From NCBI GenBank assembly GCA_034437315.1, contig DAOTUC010000361.1, positions 1 through 5,048 on the forward strand: DNA of 5,048 nt. The letters run 5' to 3'. Both the position numbers and the translations under genes were made by a program. Below, in pieces: positions 1 to 5,048 of this stretch; position 1 is the first letter of the stretch, and every line of letters starts with the position of its first letter. The notes under the pieces are model-generated. The model did not search any database. It was not told the origin of the DNA and saw only the letters and a list, made by a program, of their open reading frames with translations. The DNA comes from DSAR01 sp034437315. Lineage in GTDB: Bacteria > Chloroflexota > Anaerolineae > B4-G1.

Positions 1-145
1 TCTCTGGGATTTCGCATGGCGAGACCCTAAAGGTTTTGCTCAAGGCCGCGCAAACAACGTTTTTGCCTTAAACAATGACCTTTTTCCATCAAAACCAGCG
101 CAAAAACCTTTAGGGTCTATGATGGGCCATGCAAAATCCTGAAGA
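1..145. repeat. Imperfect inverted repeat, MITE-like or palindromic interspersed element, cut by left edge
   Basis: The inner arms are AGACCCTAAAGGTTTTGC at 22-39 and its reverse complement at 100-118. They match over all 18 bases apart from one extra base in the right-hand A run. A 60-base AT-rich centre (40-99) lies between them. The outer arms are 7-20 (GGATTTCGCATGGC) and 126-139, with one mismatch. Comparing 1-20 with 126-145 gives 16 of 20 matches, and all four differences are transitions. The two arm pairs are separated by 1 base on the left and 7 bases on the right, so the palindrome is interrupted. The symmetry reaches base 1, so the element probably continues outside the window. The base composition is clearly more AT-rich than the flanking genes. 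No transposase frame is visible. It could be a MITE, an interspersed palindromic repeat, or a structured 3' region after the kinase gene; the sequence alone does not decide. Confidence 0.7.
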
Positions 146-190
146 CCCAACGACGAAAGCTCATGTAGTATACCATCTTCAGGGTAGACA

Positions 191-1537
191 TCAACTGGCT
201 GGGCGCTCGGCAAATTGCTCTTTTCCCACCAACACAAACAACAGATCGTTCACGTTGGTGCCGGTCGGACCGGTGCGGATCAGGTCACCCAGCGCCTCGA
301 AGAACGGGTAACTGTCGTTTTCCGCCAGCGCTGCCCGGGGGTCGAGCCCCTGCGCGCGGGCGCGGGCGATTGTCTCGCCGGTGACGACGGCGCCGGCGGC
401 GTCGGTGGGGCCGTCGGTCCCGTCGGTCGCCAGGGCCATCACCAGGACGCCGGGCCACCCATCGAGCGCCAGGGCCGCCGCCAGGGCTAATTCCTGGTTC
501 CGGCCGCCCTTTCCATTCCCCCGGATTGTGACCGTCGTCTCGCCGCCCCACACCAGGCAGGCTGGCGGCGCGATTGGGTCGCCGTGGGCGCGCACCCCCT
601 TCGCCAGAGCGGCCGCCATCCGGGCCGTCTCCCGCGCCTCCCCCTCGACGTAGGTGCTCAACAACAGCGCGTCGAATCCTAGCTCTCGCGCCCGTTCCAC
701 CGCCGCGACCGCCGCCAACCGATTAGAGCCGACCAGGACGTGCTGCACCCGCTCAAAGGCCGAATCGCCCGGCTTAGGCGTCTCCTGGAATGGGATATCG
801 TGATCGGCGGCGAGGCCGTAACGGTCGAGCACCGCCTGGGCGTCAGCCACCGTTGTCGGATCGGGCACGGTGGGGCCGGAGGCGATGACGTCGAGCGGGT
901 CGCCGACCACGTCGGAGAGGATCAAGGTCGCCGCCGTCGCGGGGGCCGCCAGGCGGGCCAGGTGACCTCCTTTGATCTGGGAACAGTGTTTGCGCACGGT
1001 GTTGATCTCGTTGATCGTCGCGCCGGAATGGAGCAGGTCGTCGGTCAGCGCCTGCAACGCCGCCAGCGACAACCCCGGCGCGGGCCGCGTCAGCAACGCC
1101 GACCCGCCGCCGGAGATGAGGCAGAGCGCCAGGTTGCGCGCCGACGCCCGACGCGCCATGTCGCACACCGCCTGAGCGCCGCGCACGGCCTGCTCGTCGG
1201 GCGTCGGATGATTCGCCTCGATAATGTGAAGGCGTGGGCTCGAAGGCGGCGAATCGGCGTGACCGTACTTGGCGACGATCACCCCCTCGCTCAGACGCTC
1301 CCCCAGCAAATCGACAACGGCCGCCGCCATCGGAACCGCGGCCTTCCCGCCTCCGAAGACGAACACCCGCTCGTAATCGGATAAATCGTAACGTCGTTCG
1401 CCGATCAAGAGCGCGTCTCCCGCGCGCCGCAGATGTCTCCGCACGGCCGCCTCCGGATCTACCGCCGCCAGCGCCGCCCGTTGCAACTCGCCGGCGACCG
1501 CCCGCAGTCCCCCTATCTCCTCTCCCATATACCGCAT
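191..1537 (-). CDS. gckA: Glycerate 2-kinase, MOFRL (GckA/TtuD-like) family
   Basis: This 448-residue cytoplasmic enzyme should phosphorylate D-glycerate with ATP to give 2-phosphoglycerate, feeding lower glycolysis. The whole family architecture is visible. The N-terminal DUF4147 part has GGGKAA at residues 62-67 (K65 is the likely conserved active-site lysine), ISGGGSALL at 141-149, the NTVRKHCSQIKGGHLA block near 179-194, and SDVVGDPLDVIASGP at 208-222. The C-terminal MOFRL part has GGETTVTIRG at 331-340, GKGGRNQELALA at 342-353 and ATDGTDGPTDAAGAV at 370-384. The length is normal and nothing is truncated. Two starts are possible, M1 (1537) and M4 (1528); M1 has a GGGAG eight bases upstream. 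The gene begins 12 bases after the stop of the solute-binding lipoprotein gene, so the two are probably co-transcribed and coupled. Older annotations sometimes call such proteins hydroxypyruvate reductase (TtuD), but the fold is that of the kinase. The family is certain; the physiological substrate is inferred. Confidence 0.94.
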   Translation of the reverse strand: MRYMGEEIGGLRAVAGELQRAALAAVDPEAAVRRHLRRAGDALLIGERRYDLSDYERVFVFGGGKAAVPMAAAVVDLLGERLSEGVIVAKYGHADSPPSSPRLHIIEANHPTPDEQAVRGAQAVCDMARRASARNLALCLISGGGSALLTRPAPGLSLAALQALTDDLLHSGATINEINTVRKHCSQIKGGHLARLAAPATAATLILSDVVGDPLDVIASGPTVPDPTTVADAQAVLDRYGLAADHDIPFQETPKPGDSAFERVQHVLVGSNRLAAVAAVERARELGFDALLLSTYVEGEARETARMAAALAKGVRAHGDPIAPPACLVWGGETTVTIRGNGKGGRNQELALAAALALDGWPGVLVMALATDGTDGPTDAAGAVVTGETIARARAQGLDPRAALAENDSYPFFEALGDLIRTGPTGTNVNDLLFVLVGKEQFAERPAS

Positions 1538-1551
1538 ACTCCCTACTCCCT
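1538..1551 (-). repeat. Duplicated heptamer at the junction of the two minus-strand genes
   Basis: The plus strand reads ACTCCCT twice in perfect tandem (1538-1544 and 1545-1551), followed by a related ACCTCCC (1552-1558). On the minus strand this is AGGGAGT twice, ending directly against the ATG of the kinase gene. The second unit overlaps two bases of the TAG stop of the lipoprotein gene. The repeat therefore fills the junction and supplies purine-rich ribosome-binding sequence. Confidence 0.7.
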
Positions 1552-1559
1552 ACCTCCCC
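1539..1559 (-). promoter_or_regulatory. Multiple Shine-Dalgarno-like sequences before the glycerate kinase gene
   Basis: Three purine-rich blocks precede the kinase start on the minus strand: GGGGAGG at 1559-1553, GGGAG at 1550-1546 and GGGAG at 1543-1539. The middle one lies 8 bases from the ATG at 1537 and is the best match for that start. The last lies 10 bases from the in-frame ATG at 1528. Both starts can therefore be served, and the choice between M1 and M4 stays open. The first block lies inside the final codons of the upstream gene, which fits translational coupling. Confidence 0.6.
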
Positions 1560-2908
1560 AACCCCTCGACTGCCGCGGCGGCGGCCTCCTCCGGCGTGGC
1601 CCGTTTTCGCAGCACGGCGATCACCGCTTCCTGCATCACCCGGCCGGTCGTCGCCATCGCCTCCTGGTTGGGCGGCGGGGCGGCCGCGTTCAGGATTCTG
1701 CGCAGCGCCGCCCGGTCGGCGTTCGGCGCGTCCCACATCCGCAGGGCCGATTTGGTCGCTGGCAGATAGCCCGAGGCCTGGGTCCAACGCCCATTTTGAT
1801 CGGGGGAGATCAACCAATCGAGCAGCAGGATGGCCAATCGCTGGCGGGCCTCATCCTGTGCGACTAGCGAGATCGCCCATCCTTGCTTGATCACGCTGAA
1901 GGGTTGACCCTCGCGGGTGGGCAGGGAGGCGACGGCCCAGGTCCCCGCCGCTTGTTCTGGATCTGCTCGCAAATCCCCGATCTCGCTCCAATAACGATGG
2001 GCCTGCACCGCCGCCATTGCGCCGTCACCGGCTTTGAAATGATCCCACGATTGGGCTGCATCGCGGGTGGTCAGCGCCAGTGTGGGCGAGATGGCCCCTG
2101 TGCCCATGCATTGGCTGTAGAAATCGAGGACGCTGATCATCGCTTCCTCATTGATCGTCGGATGCCCTTCCGCATCGACCAACGCGCCGCCCGCCGCCAG
2201 GTATTGGATCAAGGTCGCGTCATTGACCTGCTGGTCCTGCCCGCCGGCGGGGAAGACGTAGGATTTGGGCGGCGAGATGATTGAGGTCCAGGAGATGGGC
2301 GGCGTCTCGAATAATTCGGCGCGGTAGACCATGTGAGTCAGGTCGACGCCGACGATGAAACCGGCGGTCATTGGCCCGCTGGTGTCATCTGTCACTGTTC
2401 CCATCTCCACCGCGAAAGGGAAACGCTCGTCCATCTCGATTGGTGAGATCAGATCATTCAGAGGCTGGACCAACGCGGATCCGGCGGCTGTCTCCAGCTC
2501 TTGAACGTCCAATATCACCAGGTCGGGCATAACGGAGGGGGCGGCGTTGCGCGCTGTACGTAGAAAATCGAGCAGGCCCCCCCGGCCGCGGGCCTTTTTG
2601 ACCGTCACATCCACCTGAACGTCGGGGTAAGCCTCACTGAAACGATCCAGCAGATCGGCCATCGCATCGGCGCCCGGCTCACGCCCGTAAGGGTTCAACT
2701 CCTCCGGCGTCCACAATTTCAACGTCACGACCATCGGTTGCACGTCCGGCGTCGGCGTCGGTGTGAGCGTCGGCAGGAGCGGGGGATCACCGACCGGCGT
2801 CGGCAGCGGGGAGGTGGGCGCCGGCGCGCCCTCGTTGCAGCCAGTCAGTAACATCATTATCAAAAGCATCAAACCCAAATTCCGAATTACACACACAGAT
2901 ACTCTCAC
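1550..2908 (-). CDS. ABC-type extracellular solute-binding lipoprotein (family 1 / SBP_bac-like)
   Basis: This 452-residue lipoprotein should be anchored outside the membrane and deliver a solute to an ABC importer. A short signal peptide has a hydrophobic stretch at residues 11-21 and a lipobox LTGC with C24 as the lipidated cysteine. A Pro/Thr-rich linker (about 28-58, ending TPTPTP) follows. The binding domain starts near residue 60 with the family-typical pattern VTLKLWTPEE, then a DLLDRFSEAYPDVQVDV segment (86-102) and PDLVILDVQEL. Later landmarks are the AAVQAHRY segment, a hydrophobic AISLVAQDEARQRLAILLLDWLIS region and an Ala-rich helical end. The start is GTG at 2908, with GGAGG just upstream; the next in-frame GTG is codon 5 and the first ATG (codon 14) would break the signal peptide. 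The ligand cannot be read from sequence. The usual permease and ATPase genes are not adjacent in the visible part, so this may be an orphan binding protein. Confidence 0.92.
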   Translation of the reverse strand: MRVSVCVIRNLGLMLLIMMLLTGCNEGAPAPTSPLPTPVGDPPLLPTLTPTPTPDVQPMVVTLKLWTPEELNPYGREPGADAMADLLDRFSEAYPDVQVDVTVKKARGRGGLLDFLRTARNAAPSVMPDLVILDVQELETAAGSALVQPLNDLISPIEMDERFPFAVEMGTVTDDTSGPMTAGFIVGVDLTHMVYRAELFETPPISWTSIISPPKSYVFPAGGQDQQVNDATLIQYLAAGGALVDAEGHPTINEEAMISVLDFYSQCMGTGAISPTLALTTRDAAQSWDHFKAGDGAMAAVQAHRYWSEIGDLRADPEQAAGTWAVASLPTREGQPFSVIKQGWAISLVAQDEARQRLAILLLDWLISPDQNGRWTQASGYLPATKSALRMWDAPNADRAALRRILNAAAPPPNQEAMATTGRVMQEAVIAVLRKRATPEEAAAAAVEGLGR

Positions 2909-2912
2909 ACTG

Positions 2913-2918
2913 CCTCCG
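2913..2918 (-). promoter_or_regulatory. Ribosome-binding site that supports the GTG start of the lipoprotein gene
   Basis: The minus strand reads CGGAGG here, four bases before GTG at 2908. The spacing is slightly short, but this is the only good Shine-Dalgarno match nearby and it favours this GTG over the in-frame GTG twelve bases downstream. Confidence 0.6.
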
Positions 2919-2926
2919 TTATTTCC

Positions 2927-2975
2927 ATTCGCTATTCGCCATTCGCCATTCGCTATTCGCTATTCGCTATTCTAC
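2927..2975. repeat. Heptamer tandem array, six clear units plus one degenerate
   Basis: On the plus strand the units are ATTCGCT (2927), ATTCGCC (2934), ATTCGCC (2941), ATTCGCT (2948), ATTCGCT (2955), ATTCGCT (2962) and a decayed ATTCTAC (2969). The only variation among the first six is T or C at the last position. The array lies between two divergent genes, just upstream of the lipoprotein ribosome-binding site, so on the minus strand it would fall in that gene's leader or promoter. It resembles the short tandemly repeated heptamers known from cyanobacteria and seen in other large bacterial genomes. That comparison is from general knowledge, not a search. Confidence 0.9.
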
Positions 2976-2996
2976 ACGATTGCGCCTATTTTACCA
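2969..2996 (-). promoter_or_regulatory. Weak candidate promoter for the lipoprotein-kinase pair
   Basis: On the minus strand TAGAAT (2974-2969) matches the -10 consensus at five of six positions, with TGGTAA (2996-2991) 16 bases upstream as a poor -35 (three of six). An alternative -10, TAAAAT, is at 2993-2988 without a well-spaced -35. Either choice puts the heptamer array in the untranslated leader, about 50-75 bases long. The assignment is tentative. Confidence 0.3.
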
Positions 2997-3016
2997 CACG
3001 CGGGGAAATGAGCCGC

Positions 3017-3045
3017 TTGTCAACCGGGCTTGATTGGGGTATGAT
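3017..3045 (+). promoter_or_regulatory. Sigma-70-like promoter, probably giving a leaderless glycosyltransferase mRNA
   Basis: TTGTCA (3017-3022) and TATGAT (3040-3045) each match the -35 and -10 consensus at five of six positions, with the ideal 17-base spacer. The expected transcription start, six to eight bases after the -10 box, is 3052-3054. The ATG of the glycosyltransferase is at 3054. No Shine-Dalgarno sequence lies at a suitable distance before that ATG, which fits a leaderless or nearly leaderless message. Confidence 0.65.
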
Positions 3046-3053
3046 TGCCCTCT

Positions 3054-5048
3054 ATGAGACGAAAGCAAGTGCCCATTGTGCTGACGCTGCTCATCGCCTT
3101 TGGTCTCCGCCTGTGGGGCCTGGCCGATCACAACATCTGGTGGGACGAGGGGCTGGCTGCCTGGGCGGCTCGGCTACCTGTCGCCGGGATTCTTCATTGG
3201 ACGGCCCACGACGTCCATCCTCCGCTATATTTCCTCCTGTTGCGCGGTTGTTGGCTGATCGTGGGGGAGGGGGAGTTCGTGTTGCGCTTCCCATCCGTCT
3301 TGGCGGGCGTGTTGGGCGTAAGCCTGATCTACCGCCTGGGGCGCGCGTTGGGCGGGCGCAGGGCCGGCCTGCTGGCGGCCCTTTTCCTCGCCCTCTCCCG
3401 CTTCGCGGTCACCTGGTCGCAGGAGATGCGGATGTATATCTGGGCGTCCACGCTGGCGACCGGCGCGCTCTGGGCCGCGGCGCGTCTGTGGCGCAGCCGA
3501 GGGCGGGATCGCCGGGCGTGGGCGACCTACGTCCTCAGTGTAGCCGGCGGGCTATGGACGCTCTTTTTGACGATCTCCGTCCCGCTGATCGCCAACCTGG
3601 CCTTCGTCGCCGTCTGGTTGCGACAGGGCCGTCCCGGTCGCCCGTTGAAGCGGTGGATAGGCGCGCAACTGGCCGCGGCGGCCCTCTTCGTCCCGTGGCT
3701 GGTCTACGCCCTGCCGCGCATGCCCACCTGGTCCACGGCGGAACCGTTTTCCCCGGCCTTCTTTCTCCGCCTGTACGCCACGATGCTGGCGCTCGGCATT
3801 CCAGTGGACATCCAGGTCTACGCGGGATGGGTCGCCGCTGTCTTCGGCGTGTTGCTCGTCGGTCTGATTGCGTTGGCGCGCTCTCCTCGCACGCCGGCCC
3901 AGACCGGCGGCTTAAGCACGTTGGCGCTGGGTCTGACGTTGCCGGCCCTGGTGGTCTACGCCGTCTCCCTGTCGTTGCCCATCTATTATACCCCGCGATT
4001 GGCGCCCCGCTACCTGCTCCCCCTCTCCGTCTGCTTCTACACCCTGCTGGGATGGGGGCTGGCCGTCCTCGCGCAGAAACGCCCGTGGGCGGCCGCCCTG
4101 GGCGCCGGGTTGGTCGTCGTCGTCGCGCTGACCGGCCTGGCGCCGCTCTTCCCCGGCCGCGCCCGGCGGGACGATTACGTGTCGCTGGCGGCTACGCTCC
4201 GCGCCCATCGGCGCTCCGGCGACGCGCTGCTTCTCCATACCGACAAGGACTGGCCCATCTTCGCCGCCCATTACTCGGGGGATTGGCGCGGCGCGCCCCA
4301 CGGGCAGGCGGTTGGACCCGAAGAGGCCGAGCGCCTCCTTGATCCGCTGTGGGACGCCCAAACCCAGGGCCTGTGGTTGGCCCTGACGCCCGACGCCCAG
4401 CGAAACGATCCGGCGGGCCACGTCAACGCCTGGCTGGCGGAGCGGGCCGTCGCCTCGGCGCGCTGGCGTTTCGGCGAGAGCGACCTGTATTTTTACGCCC
4501 GCACGCCGGAACGGGCCGAGCGCCTGCACGATCTAGCACCTGGTTTCGAGCCGCCCGTCTCGCTCGTCTCGCCCGTCTTGCCTGATGAATCGTCGCTCCA
4601 GGGCGCCGAAATCCCGCTGCCCCGCTACCAGATCGGCGATACGCTGCACCTCTTTCTCTATTGGCGCGCTCCGCCTGATCCGCCTGATCCGCCCGATCTG
4701 CCCGTGACGGTGCAACTGCGCCAGGGTGGGATAGCCCACAAGACGGTCACGGCGACCGTCGCGCATCCCGCCCGCGCTGGCCTCACGCGCCAGCAGATTG
4801 ACCTGCCGCTGACGGCCGACCTGCCGCCTGGCGCATACGCCGTCGTGGTCCAGCCGCCCGGCGAACTTGAGGTGGAAGTCGGGCGCGTCACACTGGCCCG
4901 CCGAGGCGCAATAAGCGGCGCGACAGGCGGCGTGATGGAGGCGGGCGACATCGCCCATCCCCGCGACCTGCGCCTGGGCGAGACGATTCGTTTCCTGGGA
5001 TATGACTTGAAAAGGAGCGCCGTCGCGCCGGGGGAGATGATTGAGCTT
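3054..5048 (+). CDS. PMT_2/ArnT-like (GT39-type) membrane glycosyltransferase, 3' end outside window
   Basis: The frame is open for 665 codons to the right edge, so the protein is C-terminally incomplete. It looks like a GT-C enzyme that moves a sugar from a polyprenyl-phosphate donor to an acceptor outside the cytoplasmic membrane. About ten to twelve membrane segments fill residues 7-365. Family landmarks are WWDEG (29-33; D31 and E32 sit where the first-loop acidic catalytic residues are expected), HDVHPPLYF (52-60), RFPSVLAG (78-85), SQEMRMY (122-128) and APRYLLPL (317-324). A soluble part starts near DDYVSLAATLR (373-383). It continues into a beta-rich region with GDTLHLFLYW (528-537), then a second similar start, LGETIRFLGYDL (641-652), before the window ends. 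ATG at 3054 is chosen because an in-frame TGA lies at 3042 and the promoter places the transcript start here. Substrate and acceptor (glycolipid, exopolysaccharide or protein) cannot be told. Confidence 0.9.
   Translation, partial: MRRKQVPIVLTLLIAFGLRLWGLADHNIWWDEGLAAWAARLPVAGILHWTAHDVHPPLYFLLLRGCWLIVGEGEFVLRFPSVLAGVLGVSLIYRLGRALGGRRAGLLAALFLALSRFAVTWSQEMRMYIWASTLATGALWAAARLWRSRGRDRRAWATYVLSVAGGLWTLFLTISVPLIANLAFVAVWLRQGRPGRPLKRWIGAQLAAAALFVPWLVYALPRMPTWSTAEPFSPAFFLRLYATMLALGIPVDIQVYAGWVAAVFGVLLVGLIALARSPRTPAQTGGLSTLALGLTLPALVVYAVSLSLPIYYTPRLAPRYLLPLSVCFYTLLGWGLAVLAQKRPWAAALGAGLVVVVALTGLAPLFPGRARRDDYVSLAATLRAHRRSGDALLLHTDKDWPIFAAHYSGDWRGAPHGQAVGPEEAERLLDPLWDAQTQGLWLALTPDAQRNDPAGHVNAWLAERAVASARWRFGESDLYFYARTPERAERLHDLAPGFEPPVSLVSPVLPDESSLQGAEIPLPRYQIGDTLHLFLYWRAPPDPPDPPDLPVTVQLRQGGIAHKTVTATVAHPARAGLTRQQIDLPLTADLPPGAYAVVVQPPGELEVEVGRVTLARRGAISGATGGVMEAGDIAHPRDLRLGETIRFLGYDLKRSAVAPGEMIEL
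4554..4580 (+). repeat. Three 9-base tandem units inside the glycosyltransferase gene
   Basis: CCCGTCTCG, CTCGTCTCG and CCCGTCTTG follow one another in frame and encode PVS-LVS-PVL (residues 501-509). They sit at the junction between the first soluble segment and the beta-sandwich-like region, where a linker would tolerate expansion. Confidence 0.6.
4671..4697 (+). repeat. Three 9-base tandem units encoding PPD repeats
   Basis: CCGCCTGAT occurs twice, followed by CCGCCCGAT, in frame, giving PPD three times (residues 540-548). It lies between two predicted beta strands (LHLFLYW before, VTVQLRQ after), so it probably lengthens a surface loop. The identity of the first two units suggests recent slippage. 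Confidence 0.75.

Noticed and set aside
7..139. Rho-independent terminator for the kinase transcript
   Set aside because: The stem is split into two parts and has a 60-base loop, and there is no typical short GC-rich hairpin followed by a T run in the minus-strand direction. It may still affect the 3' end, but it is not a standard terminator.
167..194. Minus-strand promoter-like pair TTGATG, 16 bases, TATACT
   Set aside because: It lies at the very end of the kinase gene and points into the inverted repeat, with no gene visible downstream before the edge. The AT-rich composition makes a chance match likely.
40..237. A 65-codon minus-strand open frame across the inverted repeat
   Set aside because: It overlaps the kinase 3' end in another frame, runs through both arms of the inverted repeat, and has no domain I recognise. 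If the repeat family is dispersed, similar small frames would recur as artefacts.
843..1817. A 324-codon minus-strand open frame across the kinase-lipoprotein junction
   Set aside because: It is Arg- and Gly-rich and low in complexity, and it overlaps two genes with full family motifs in another frame.
1234..1890. Plus-strand open frames opposite the kinase and lipoprotein genes
   Set aside because: They are Pro-, Arg- and Ser-rich antisense shadows with no motif and no plausible ribosome-binding context.
3008..4342. A 444-codon plus-strand open frame overlapping the start of the glycosyltransferase
   Set aside because: It is in a different frame from 3054-5048, is rich in Arg, Gly and Pro with no recognisable motif, and covers the same bases as a frame with clear GT-C motifs and membrane segments. 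It is a shadow frame of GC-rich DNA.
3912..4958. Minus-strand open frames opposite the glycosyltransferase
   Set aside because: They are antisense shadows rich in Gly, Arg and Gln, without family motifs, and lie under a continuous plus-strand gene.

Overview
This GC-rich window most likely comes from a member of the Chloroflexota, probably Anaerolineae or a relative. The inference rests on style: a lipoprotein whose anchor is followed by a Pro/Thr linker ending in TPTPTP, a GT-C membrane glycosyltransferase carrying C-terminal beta-sandwich-like repeats with the 'RFLGYDL...PGE' signature, and heptameric tandem repeats around gene starts. No rRNA or tRNA is present, so the placement is not proven.

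Layout. Positions 1-190 are AT-rich and hold an imperfect inverted repeat (1-145, cut by the left edge) that resembles a MITE-like or palindromic interspersed repeat. Next come two minus-strand genes that form a tight pair. The upstream gene (2908 to 1550) encodes an ABC-type extracellular solute-binding lipoprotein. The downstream gene (1537 to 191) encodes a MOFRL-family glycerate 2-kinase. Only 12 bases separate them, and the ribosome-binding sequence of the kinase lies partly inside the end of the lipoprotein gene, overlapping a duplicated heptamer. Positions 2909-3053 are a divergent intergenic region with a seven-unit heptamer array, a weak candidate minus-strand promoter and a strong plus-strand sigma-70-like promoter. 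From 3054 to the right edge runs one open frame of 665 codons with no stop. It encodes a PMT_2/ArnT-like (GT39-type) polytopic membrane glycosyltransferase with a long extracytoplasmic C-terminal part.

How the genes relate. The lipoprotein and the kinase are probably co-transcribed and translationally coupled, which hints at uptake of a carbon compound whose breakdown passes through glycerate. No permease or ATPase gene is visible, so this is only an inference. The glycosyltransferase is divergently transcribed, probably as a leaderless message, and need not be functionally connected to the pair.

I see no CRISPR array, transposase, RNA gene or obviously new multi-gene system. The points most worth checking are the inverted repeat, the two heptamer repeats at gene starts, the leaderless promoter, and the repeated C-terminal domain of the glycosyltransferase.
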